A model generated the notes under the pieces. It was given only the letters and a program-made list of their open reading frames with translations. It did not search any database and was not told the origin of the DNA. DNA of 64,000 bases from contig NW_027488781.1 of NCBI RefSeq assembly GCF_050948215.1, forward strand, positions 248,001 to 312,000, given 5' to 3'. Shown piece by piece: positions 54,594 through 64,000 of this stretch. The position numbers were made by a program, and so were the translations under genes. The stretch comes from Halictus rubicundus. Taxonomy: Eukaryota; Arthropoda; Insecta; Hymenoptera; Halictidae. The first letter of the stretch is position 1. Each line of letters begins with the position of its first letter.

Positions 54594-54602
54594 ACGGTTA
54601 CA
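54594..54602 (+). repeat. Terminal inverted repeat, right (copy 1)
   Basis: ACGGTTACA, exact reverse complement of the left nine bases, followed directly by the ATCC target duplication at 54603-54606. Confidence 0.85.
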
Positions 54603-55936
54603 ATCCTATCCTATCCTCTATCCTATCCTATCGTCTATCCTATCCTCTATCCAATCCTATTCTCTATCATATCCTATCCTCTATCCTATCAAATCCTCTA
54701 TCCTATCCTCTCCTCTATCCTATCCAATCCTCTATCCTATCCTCTATCCAATCCTATCCTCAATCCTATCCTTTCCTGTATCCTATCCTATCCTCTATCC
54801 TCTATCCTATCCAATCCTCTGTCCTATCCTATCCTCTATCCTATCCTATCGTGTATCCTATCCTCTATCCTATCAAATCCCCTATCCTATCCTCTGTCCT
54901 ATCCTATCCTCTATCCTATCCTATCCTCTATCCTATCCTATCCTCTGTCCTATCCTATCCTCTATCCTATCTTATCGTGTATCCTATCCTCTATCCTATC
55001 AAATCCCCTATCCTATCCTCTATCCTATCCAATCCTCTATCCTATCCTATCCTCTATCCTATCCTATCCTCTATCCTATCCTATCGTCAATTCTGTCCTA
55101 TCCTCTATCCTATCCTATCCTCTATCCTATCCTCTATCCTATCCTCTATCCTATCCGCTATCCTATCAAATCCCCTATCCTATCAAATCCTCTATCCTAT
55201 CCTATCGACTATCCTATCCTATCCTATCCTATCCTCTATCCTATCCTATCTTCTATCCCATCCTATCCTCTATCCTATCCTATCCTCTATATTATCCTAT
55301 CTTCTATCCTATCCTATCCTCTATCCTATCAAATCCCCTATCCTATCCTCTATCCTATCGTATCGTCTATGCTATCCTCTATCCAATCCTATCCTCTATC
55401 CTATCCTATCCTCTATCCTATCAAATCCTCTATCCTATCCTCTCCTCTATCCTATCCAATCCTCTATCCTATCCTATCCTCTATCCTATCCTATCCTCTA
55501 TCCTATCCTATCGTCAATCCTGTCCTATCCTCTATCCTATCCTATCCTCTATCCTATCCTATCTTCTATCCTATCCTATCCTCCTCCCTATGAAATCCCA
55601 TATCCTATCCTCTGTCCTATCCTATCCTCTATCCTATCCTATCCTCTATCCTATCCTATCCTCTATCCTATCCTATCCTCTATCCTATCCTATCCTCTAT
55701 CCTATCCTATCCTCTATCCTATCCTATCCTCTATCCTATCCTATCGTCAATCCTGTCCTATCCTCTATCCTATCCTATCCTCTATCCTATCCTCTATCCT
55801 AGCCTATCCTCTATCCTATCCAATCCAATCCCCTATCCTATCCTCTATCCAATCCTATCCTCAATCCTCTCCTTTCCTGTATCCTATCCTATCCTCTATC
55901 CCCTATCCTATCCTCTATCCTATCCTATCCTCTATC

Positions 55937-57402
55937 CTATCCTATCGTCTATCCTATCCTCTATCCTATCCTATCACCTATCCAATCCTATCCTCAATCC
56001 TATCCTTTCCTGTATCCTATCCTATCCTGTATCCTCTATCCTATCGTATCCTCTACCCTATCATATCCTCTTTCCTAACCTATCCTCTATCCTATCCTAT
56101 CCTCTATCCTATCCTATCCTCTATCCTTTCCTATCCTCTATCCTATCCTCTATCCTAGCCTATCCTCTATCCTATCCTATCCAATCCCTTATCCTATTCT
56201 CTATCCAATCCTATCCTCAATCCTATCCTTTCCTGTATCCTATCCTATCCTCTATCCTCTATCCTATCCTATCCCCTATCCAATCCTATCCTCAATCCTA
56301 TCCTTTCCTGTATCCTATCCTATCCTGTATCCTCTATCCTATCGTATCCTCTACCCTATCATATCCTCTATCCTAACCTATCCTCTATCCTATCCTATCC
56401 TCTATCCTATCCTATCCTCTATCCTTTCCTATCCTCTATCCTATCCTCTATCCTAGCCTATCCTCTATCCTATCCTATCCAATCCCTTATCCTATTCTCT
56501 ATCCAATCCTATCCTCAATCCTATCCTTTCCTGTATCCTATCCTATCCTCTATCCTCTATCCTATCCAATCCTCTGTCCTATCCTATCCTCTATCCTATC
56601 CTATCGTGTATCCTATCCTATCGTGTATCCTATCCTCTATCCTATCCTATCCTCTGTCCTATCCTATCCTCTATCCTATCCTATCGTGTATCCTATCCTA
56701 TCCTCTATCCTATCCTATCCTCTATCCTATCCTATCGTCAATCCTGTCCTATCCTCTATCCTATCCTATCCTCTATCCTATCCTCTATCCTAGCCTATCC
56801 TCTATCCTATCCAATCCAATCCCCTATCCTATCCTCTATCCAATCCTATCCTCAATCCTCTCCTTTCCTGTATCCTATCCTATCCTCTATCCCCTATCCT
56901 ATCCTCTATCCTATCCTATCCTCTACCCTATCCTATCGTCTATCCTATCCTCTATCCTATCCTATCACCTATCCAATCCTATCCTCAATCCTATCCTTTC
57001 CTGTATCCTATCCTATCCTGTATCCTCTATCCTATCGTATCCTCTACCCTATCATATCCTCTTTCCTAACCTATCCTCTATCCTATCCTATCCTCTATCC
57101 TATCCTATCCTCTATCCTTTCCTATCCTCTATCCTATCCTCTATCCTAGCCTATCCTCTATCCTATCCTATCCAATCCCTTATCCTATTCTCTATCCAAT
57201 CCTATCCTCAATCCTATCCTTTCCTGTATCCTATCCTATCCTCTATCCTCTATCCTATCCTATCCCCTATCCAATCCTATCCTCAATCCTATCCTTTCCT
57301 GTATCCTATCCTATCCTGTATCCTCTATCCTATCGTATCCTCTACCCTATCATATCCTCTATCCTAACCTATCCTCTATCCTATCCTATCCTCTATCCTA
57401 TC
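55937..57402 (+). repeat. Element-free copy of the 1.47-kb flank block
   Basis: Aligns with 51300-52765 (offset 4,637) and 60088-61553 (offset 4,151). Unlike those, it is not followed by the inserted element: at about 57402 it switches into a block resembling 49530 onward. A diagnostic base (GTATCCTC near 57330 instead of GTATTCTC) separates it from the two element-bearing copies. Confidence 0.8.
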
Positions 57403-59357
57403 CTATCGTCTATCCTATCCAATCCTCTATCGTATCCTATCCTCTATCCTATCCTATCCCCTATCCTATCCTATCCTCTATCCTATCCTATCCTCTATCC
57501 TATCGTATTTTCTATCCTATCCTATCCTCTATCCTATCAAATCCCCTATCCTATCCTCTGTACTATCCTATCCTCTATCCTGTCCTATCCTCTATCCAAC
57601 CCAGCGTCTATCCTATCTTATCCTCTATCCTATCCTATCCTATCCTATCCTCTATCCTATTCTATCCTCTATCCTATCCTATCGTCTATCCTATCCTATC
57701 CTCTATCCTATCCTATCCTCCATCCTATCCTATCCTCTATCCTATCCTATCGACTATCCTATCCTCTATCCTATCCTTTCCTCTATCCTATCCTATCCTC
57801 TATCCTATCCTATCGTCTATCCTATCCTATCCTCTATCCTATCCTATCCTCTATCCTATCCAATCCTCTATCCTATCCTATCATCTATCCTCAATCCTAT
57901 CCTTTCCTGTATTCTATCCAATCCTCTATCCTATCCTGTCATCTATCCTATCCTATCCTCTATCCCATCCTATCCTCTATCCTATCCTATCGTCTATCCT
58001 ATCCTCGATCCTATCCTATCCTGTATCCTATCCTATCCTCTATCCTATCCTGTCCTCTATCCTATCCTATCCTCTATCCTATCCTCTATCCTAATCTATC
58101 CTCTATCCTATCCTGTCCAATCCCCTATCCTATGCTCTATCCTATCCTACCCTCTATAATATCGTATACTCTATCATATCCTATCCTCTATCCTATCGTA
58201 TCCTCGATCCTATCCTATCCTCTAACCTATTCTCTCCCCTATCCTATCCTATCCTCTATCCTATCCTATCCTCTATCCTATCCTATCCTCTATCCTATCC
58301 TATCGTCTATCCTATCCTCTATCCTATCCTATCCTCTTTCCTATCCTATCCTCTATCCTATCCTATCTTCTATCCTATAATATCCTCTATCCTATCCTTT
58401 CCTGTATCCTATCCTATCCTATCCTCTATCCTATCCTATCTTCTATCCTATCCTATCCTCTATCCTATCCTATCGTCTATCCTATCCAATCCTCTATCGT
58501 ATCCTATCCTCTATCCTATCCTATCCTCTATCCTATCCTATCCTCTATCCTATCCTATCCTATCCTCTATCCTATCAAATCCCCTATCCTATCCTCTATC
58601 CTATCCTATCCTATCCTATCCTATCCTCTATCCTATCCTATCTTCTATCCTATCCTATCCTCTATCCTATCCTCTCCTCTATCCTATCCAATCCTCTATC
58701 CTATCCTATCCTCTATCCTATCCTATCCTCTATCCTATCCTATCGTCAATCCTGTCCTATCCTCTATCCTATCCTATCCTCTATCCTATCCTCTATCCTA
58801 GCCTATCCTCTATCCTATCCAATCCAATCCCCTATCCTATCCTCTATCCAATCCTATCCTCAATCCTCTCCTTTCCTGTATCCTATCCTATCCTCTATCC
58901 TCTATCCTATCCTCTTTCCTATCCTATCCTCTATCCTATCCTATCCCCTATCCAATCCTATCCTCAATCCTATCCTTTCCTGTATCCTATCCTATCCTGT
59001 ATCCTCTATCCTATCGTATCCTCTACCCTATCATATCCTCTATCCTAACCTATCCTCTATCCTATCCTATCCTCTATCCTATCCTATCCTCTATCCTTTC
59101 CTATCCTCTACCCTATCCTCTATCCTAGCCTATCCTCTATCCTATCCTATCCAATCCCCTATCCTATTCTCTATCCAATCCTATCCTCAATCCTATCCTT
59201 TCCTGTATCCTATCCTATCCTCTATCCTCTATCGTATCCAATCCTCTGTCCTATCCTATCCTCTATCCTATCCTATCGTGTATCCTATCCTATCGTGTAC
59301 CCTATCCTCTATCCTATCCTATCCTCTGTCCTATCCTATCCTCTATCCTATCCTATC

Positions 59358-59560
59358 GTGTATCCTATCCTCTATCCTATCAAATCCCCTATCCTATCCT
59401 CTATCCTAACCTATCGTCTATCCTATCCTATCCTCTATCCTATCCTATCCTCTATCCTATCCTATCCTCTATCCTATCCTATCCTATCCTCTATCCTATC
59501 CTATCCTCTATCCTATCCTATCTTCTATCCTATCCTATCCTCTATCCTATCAAATCCCCT
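59358..59560 (+). repeat. Candidate pre-insertion paralogue of the element's target site
   Basis: This satellite segment follows the variant order found around the element: a CGTG monomer, AAATCCCC, a CGTC monomer, canonical monomers, a CTTC monomer, one canonical monomer, AAATCCCC. It is uninterrupted where the element sits at 62020. The reconstructed empty site of copy 2 has four regular monomers between CGTC and CTTC; here there are five, one of them 22 bp. It is a near match rather than the exact ancestor. Confidence 0.6.
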
Positions 59561-62015
59561 ATCCTATCCTCTGTCCTATCCTATCCTCTATCGTATCCTA
59601 TCGTGTATCCTATCCTCTATCCTATCAAATCCCCTATCCTATCCTCTATCCTAACCTATCGTCTATCCTATCCTATCCTCTATCCTATCCTATCCTCTAT
59701 CCTATCCTATCCTCTATCCTATCCTATCCTATCCTCTATCCTATCAAATCCCCCATCCTATCCTCTATCCTATCCTATCCTATCCTATCCTATCTTCTAT
59801 CCTATCCTATCCTCTATCCTATCCTCTCCTCTATCCTATCCAATCCTCTATCCTATCCTATCCTCTATCCTATCCTATCCTCTATCCTATCCTATCGTCA
59901 ATCCTGTCCTATCCTCTATCCTATCCTATCCTCTATCCTATCCTCTATCCTAGCCTATCCTCTATCCTATCCAATCCAATCCCCTATCCTATCCTCTATC
60001 CAATCCTATCCTCAATCCTCTCCTTTCCTGTATCCTATCCTATCCTCTATCCCCTATCCTATCCTCTATCCTATCCTATCCTCTATCCTATCCTATCGTC
60101 TATCCTATCCTCTATCCTATCCTATCACCTATCCAATCCTATCCTCAATCCTATCCTTTCCTGTATCCTATCCTATCCTGTATCCTCTATCCTATCGTAT
60201 CCTCTACCCTATCATATCCTCTTTCCTAACCTATCCTCTATCCTATCCTATCCTCTATCCTATCCTATCCTCTATCCTTTCCTATCCTCTATCCTATCCT
60301 CTATCCTAGCCTATCCTCTATCCTATCCTATCCAATCCCTTATCCTATTCTCTATCCAATCCTATCCTCAATCCTATCCTTTCCTGTATCCTATCCTATC
60401 CTCTATCCTCTATCCTATCCTATCCCCTATCCAATCCTATCCTCAATCCTATCCTTTCCTGTATCCTATCCTATCCTGTATCCTCTATCCTATCGTATCC
60501 TCTACCCTATCATATCCTCTATCCTAACCTATCCTCTATCCTATCCTATCCTCTATCCTATCCTATCCTCTATCCTTTCCTATCCTCTATCCTATCCTCT
60601 ATCCTAGCCTATCCTCTATCCTATCCTATCCAATCCCTTATCCTATTCTCTATCCAATCCTATCCTCAATCCTATCCTTTCCTGTATCCTATCCTATCCT
60701 CTATCCTCTATCCTATCCAATCCTCTGTCCTATCCTATCCTCTATCCTATCCTATCGTGTATCCTATCCTATCGTGTATCCTATCCTCTATCCTATCCTA
60801 TCCTCTGTCCTATCCTATCCTCTATCCTATCCTATCGTGTATCCTATCCTATCCTCTATCCTATCCTATCCTCTATCCTATCCTATCGTCAATCCTGTCC
60901 TATCCTCTATCCTATCCTATCCTCTATCCTATCCTCTATCCTAGCCTATCCTCTATCCTATCCAATCCAATCCCCTATCCTATCCTCTATCCAATCCTAT
61001 CCTCAATCCTCTCCTTTCCTGTATCCTATCCTATCCTCTATCCCCTATCCTATCCTCTATCCTATCCTATCCTCTATCCTATCCTATCGTCTATCCTATC
61101 CTCTATCCTATCCTATCACCTATCCAATCCTATCCTCAATCCTATCCTTTCCTGTATCCTATCCTATCCTGTATCCTCTATCCTATCGTATCCTCTACCC
61201 TATCATATCCTCTTTCCTAACCTATCCTCTATCCTATCCTATCCTCTATCCTATCCTATCCTCTATCCTTTCCTATCCTCTATCCTATCCTCTATCCTAG
61301 CCTATCCTCTATCCTATCCTATCCAATCCCTTATCCTATTCTCTATCCAATCCTATCCTCAATCCTATCCTTTCCTGTATCCTATCCTATCCTCTATCCT
61401 CTATCCTATCCTATCCCCTATCCAATCCTATCCTCAATCCTATCCTTTCCTGTATCCTATCCTATCCTGTATCCTCTATCCTATCGTATTCTCTACCCTA
61501 TCATATCCTCTATCCTAACCTATCCTCTATCCTATCCTATCCTCTATCCTATCCTATCCTCTATCCTTTCCTATCCTCTATCCTATCCTCTATCCTAGCC
61601 TATCCTCTATCCTATCCTATCCAATCCCTTATCCTATTCTCTATCCAATCCTATCCTCAATCCTATCCTTTCCTGTATCCTATCCTATCCTCTATCCTCT
61701 ATCCTATCCAATCCTCTGTCCTATCCTATCCTCTATCCTATCCTATCGTGTATCCTATCCTATCGTGTATCCTATCCTCTATCCTATCCTATCCTCTGTC
61801 CTATCCTATCCTCTATCCTATCCTATCGTGTATCCTATCCTCTATCCTATCAAATCCCCTATCCTATCCTCTGTCCTATCCTATCCTCTGTCCTATCCTA
61901 TCCTCTATCCTATCCTATCGTGTATCCTATCCTCTATCCTATCAAATCCCCTATCCTATCCTCTATCCTATCCTATCGTCTATCCTATCCTATCCTCTAT
62001 CCTATCCTATCCTCT

Positions 62016-62019
62016 ATCC
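62016..62019. repeat. Target site duplication ATCC, left, insertion copy 2
   Basis: ATCC before the TG end, repeated at 63391-63394 after the CA end. The arrangement is identical to copy 1, as expected if the insertion was duplicated with its flanks. Confidence 0.75.
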
Positions 62020-62289
62020 TGTAACCGTATCGATTACATGTCGATATGTATCGATCGGGCGACGTGTCGCATGAGCAACGCGGACCCCCACCACGACGTC
62101 CCTGGTCGTCCCGTCATCCTTCTCTTAAGGAAGGATCGCAGGATCCCCCACTAATTAGCGTGCGCGCGCATCGATCCCCACGCGATACGGATCGAATGAG
62201 GTCGATGCGCAAGAGAATTAGAGCACTCTACGTCTGGGCGCGAGCTTGTGCGGGTTCGAGAATTTCGGGCTGTTCGGTACGCGGCGAGC

Positions 62290-62388
62290 GAGTCAAACCG
62301 ACTCAGGGGCGATACAGTCAAACCGACTGCGTTCCTTCGTCTCGCGATATCCTCAAACCGAGGAAGTGTCGTACAAACCGTACGACAC
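62290..62388 (+). other. Cluster of four AAACC-loop hairpins (copy 2)
   Basis: Same four hairpins as in copy 1, at 62290-62304, 62315-62329, 62350-62364 and 62366-62388, with identical stems and loops. It gives no independent covariation evidence because the two elements are identical. Confidence 0.75.
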
Positions 62389-62510
62389 GGGTCCATAAAG
62401 TCCTACGAGCGGCAATCATCGGCCGTAGCGATCAATTAAGAAATAACTCCAACGAGACGAGGGAAACTGCGTCGGTCTCGAGCCGTATTCTCCACGAAAA
62501 GAAGCTAATT

Positions 62511-62948
62511 CTCACGTTCGTCCGGGAAATTCGCGATACGGTAATCAGAGTAAGTACGGTTAACGTCTTTCCACCGATACCGGATAGTCTCCGAACCCAC
62601 TGACTAGTGACGACGGAGACGATCCTCAGGGTCGGGTGTCTGACCGACGCCTTGTACGTGTCGTCATTCGGGCACTTCCTGCGCCAGCAACGAGTGCTCG
62701 TATGCTACGACGGCTCACGTTCGTTCGGGGAATTCGCGATACGGTCATCTGAGTAAGTACGGTTAACGTCTTTCCACCGATACCGGATAGTCTCCGAACC
62801 CACTGACTAGTGACGACGGAGACGATCCTCAGGGTCGGGTGTCTGACCGACGCCTCGTACGTGTCGTCATTCGGGCACTTCCTGCGTCAGCAACGAGTGC
62901 TCGTATGCTACGACGGCTCACGTTCGTTCGGGAAATTCGCGATACGGT
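62511..62948 (+). repeat. 203-bp tandem repeat inside the element (copy 2)
   Basis: Two full 203-bp units starting at 62511 and 62714 and a 32-bp partial unit at 62917-62948, with the same inter-unit differences as copy 1. The tandem duplication therefore predates the duplication of the element. Confidence 0.88.
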
Positions 62949-63390
62949 GACACGATCAAAGCATCCGAAAGGGACCCAGACGTGGAGCCAAGATAGGGCT
63001 CGGGCAACTGCCTATGCGAAGGCACTATTCGACGTAGTCGCGATCGACTGGGCGCGAATTGCGAACAATACTGATCCCGCAACCGTCGTGCTGAGGATAC
63101 TGTACTCATAAAGATTTCGATTATTGTATATATATACCAAGCATAACAGAATATATCTTACTTCTACCTCCAATATCGTCTCCGAATGATTCAAGTTAGT
63201 TTGAACCTCTCCGTCTTCCAGTGCCTGGAGGCACGAACCTTGTCTTACTAGGGTTGTAACCGTCCCTATCTATCTATCAGAAGCTTAACGTTGATACGAT
63301 TTCTCTCACGTGCCTTCATAGTGTGGAGGCGACGGCGTGCGCGTGGAAAGACACGGCAGAAGCCAAGAGAAATAGAATAAAACGGTTACA

Positions 63391-64000
63391 ATCCTATCCT
63401 ATCCTCTATCCTATCCTATCCTCTATCCTATCCTATCTTCTATCCTATCCTATCCTCTATCCTATCAAATCCCCTATCCTATCCTCTATCCTATCCTATC
63501 GTCTATCCTATCCTCTATCCAATCCTATTCTCTATCATATCCTATCCTCTATCCTATCAAATCCTCTATCCTATCCTCTCCTCTATCCTATCCAATCCTC
63601 TATCCTATCCTCTATCCAATCCTATCCTCAATCCTATCCTTTCCTGTATCCTATCCTATCCTCTATCCTCTATCCTATCCAATCCTCTGTCCTATCCTAT
63701 CCTCTATCCTATCCTATCGTGTATCCTATCCTCTATCCTATCAAATCCCCTATCCTATCCTCTGTCCTATCCTATCCTCTATCCTATCCTATCCTCTATC
63801 CTATCCTATCCTCTGTCCTATCCTATCCTCTATCCTATCTTATCGTGTATCCTATCCTCTATCCTATCAAATCCCCTATCCTATCCTCTATCCTATCCAA
63901 TCCTCTATCCTATCCTATCCTCTATCCTATCCTATCCTCTATCCTATCCTATCGTCAATTCTGTCCTATCCTCTATCCTATCCTATCCTCTATCCTATCC
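63391..64000 (+). repeat. 17-bp satellite after the second insertion, to window end
   Basis: Satellite resumes with the right ATCC duplication. It keeps an 80-bp stretch (CTTC variant, a canonical monomer, AAATCCCC and a 12-bp unit) that is missing after copy 1. From about 63488 it follows the copy-1 flank closely. The array runs off the end of the window. Confidence 0.93.

Larger units (their letters stand above)
51270..54602 (+). repeat. 8.79-kb higher-order unit carrying the insertion, copy 1 (shared 3.3 kb)
   Basis: This 3.3-kb interval matches 60058-63390 at an offset of exactly 8,788 bp, including the whole inserted element. The satellite part differs at only a few positions by eye (for example TACACT/TACCCT near 51419 and CTCTAT/CTCAAT near 52571); I see none in the element. 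A private GTATTCTC variant near 52699 is shared with the 61487 copy but absent from the middle, element-free copy near 57330 (GTATCCTC), so the two element-bearing copies are closest relatives. To the right, similarity resumes at an offset of 8,868. Confidence 0.85.
53232..54602 (+). mobile_element. Inserted element, probable solo LTR (copy 1)
   Basis: A 1,371-bp island of complex, CpG-rich sequence inside the satellite. Seen directly: it starts TG and ends CA; its first nine bases TGTAACCGT are the exact reverse complement of its last nine, ACGGTTACA; it is flanked by ATCC on both sides. TG...CA ends, short inverted termini, a 4-bp target duplication, this length and no transposase or polymerase reading frame are typical of solo LTRs left by recombination between the two LTRs of a Ty3/Gypsy- or BEL/Pao-like retrotransposon. 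A TATA-like run (54339-54348) and an AATAAA (54588-54593) on the + strand suggest + orientation. The longest open frame (53258-53815, 185 codons) is Arg-rich, resembles no family I know and overlaps other short frames, so I do not call it a gene. Alternative: a non-autonomous DNA transposon; Ginger-type elements also have TGT ends and 4-bp duplications. The internal part of a full element is absent. Confidence 0.7.
54603..62019 (+). repeat. 17-bp satellite between the two insertions
   Basis: Satellite resumes in the same phase and orientation as upstream of the insertion. It begins with the right ATCC duplication (54603-54606). It carries a second, element-free copy of the 51300-52765 block at 55937-57402, then a block related to 49530-50480 (offset 7,876, CAACCCAGCG marker at 57597), then from about 60058 the second copy of the element-bearing unit. 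No gene, RNA gene or other insertion is visible in these 7.4 kb. Confidence 0.93.
60058..63390 (+). repeat. 8.79-kb higher-order unit carrying the insertion, copy 2 (shared 3.3 kb)
   Basis: Second copy of 51270-54602. Left of 60058 the sequences differ (CCCCTATCC against GTATCC). Right of the element, similarity to copy 1 continues to the window end at an offset of 8,868 (63488-64000 against 54620-55132), the 80-bp change being a loss of satellite in copy 1 just after the insertion. Confidence 0.85.
62020..63390 (+). mobile_element. Inserted element, probable solo LTR (copy 2)
   Basis: A 1,371-bp island with no difference from 53232-54602 that I can find by eye; every internal feature falls at exactly +8,788 bp. 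Termini TGTAACCGT (62020-62028) and ACGGTTACA (63382-63390) are intact and ATCC flanks both sides. Because both flanks also match copy 1, this copy arose by duplication of the surrounding array and not by a second transposition. The equivalent 185-codon open frame (62046-62603) is identical to that in copy 1, which reflects recency and is not evidence of coding selection. Classification carries the same uncertainty as copy 1: solo LTR favoured, small DNA element possible. Confidence 0.7.

Noticed and set aside
53232..63390. A full-length LTR retrotransposon with the two islands as its paired LTRs
   Set aside because: The 7.4 kb between the islands is only satellite, with no gag, protease, reverse transcriptase or primer-binding site, and each island has its own ATCC duplication on both sides.
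62020..63390. Independent second insertion of the same element
   Set aside because: Flanking satellite variants match copy 1 on both sides, including upstream for about 2 kb at a constant 8,788-bp offset. Duplication of the region explains this better.
1..64000. True telomere synthesised by telomerase
   Set aside because: The monomer is heavily mutated, organised in kilobase higher-order units and carries an internal insertion; a terminal telomerase tract would be far more uniform.
1..64000. Assembly artefact as the sole explanation for the higher-order duplications
   Set aside because: Copies carry private substitutions and monomer-sized indels (for example the 80-bp loss and the GTATTCTC variant), so they are not simple duplicated contigs. 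Misassembly of individual block orders cannot be excluded without long reads.

Overview
The window is one very long pyrimidine-rich satellite array. It contains no recognisable host gene, rRNA, tRNA or CRISPR array. The basic monomer is 17 bp, TATCCTATCCTATCCTC, i.e. (TATCC)3-TC, always head to tail in the same orientation. Shorter (TATCC)2-TC (12 bp) and longer (TATCC)4-TC (22 bp) forms and many point-mutated monomers are mixed in. On the other strand the unit reads as ATAGG-ATAGG-ATAGAGG. Because 17 is not a multiple of 3 and the + strand monomer has no stop in any phase, all three + frames stay open for hundreds of codons. The many long '+' ORFs (up to about 1,078 codons) are therefore a by-product of the repeat and are not annotated as genes.

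Two islands of ordinary complex, CpG-rich sequence interrupt the array, at 53232-54602 and 62020-63390. Each is 1,371 bp, and I see no difference between them. Each begins TG and ends CA, has perfect 9-bp terminal inverted repeats (TGTAACCGT/ACGGTTACA) and is flanked by ATCC on both sides. Removing the island and one ATCC restores a perfect canonical 17-bp monomer, so this was a clean insertion with a 4-bp target duplication. The best reading is a solo LTR of a retrotransposon; a non-autonomous DNA element is the alternative. Inside are four successive hairpins with different stems but an identical AAACC loop, a 203-bp tandem duplication, a TATA-like stretch and an AATAAA.

Layout. About 1-13.6 kb: homogeneous runs (25 perfect monomers in a row at 3373-3797) and local duplications, including a 1.5-kb block repeated at +3,478 bp. 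About 13.6-25 kb: more diverged monomers with several short duplications. About 25-39 kb: higher-order repeats, notably a 3,309-bp head-to-tail dimer (28342-34930). About 39.5-48.8 kb: further dispersed duplications sharing marker variants. About 48.8-64 kb: a 660-bp tandem duplication and an 8.79-kb higher-order period that carries the inserted element, so the two islands come from duplication of one insertion.

Organism: a eukaryote. Megabase-style satellite, higher-order repeat turnover and a probable solo LTR fit heterochromatin or a subtelomere. The pentamer ATAGG is one base from the arthropod telomere repeat TTAGG, and the insert is CpG-rich. An insect, perhaps a hymenopteran, is a guess only. 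All identity statements come from reading by eye.
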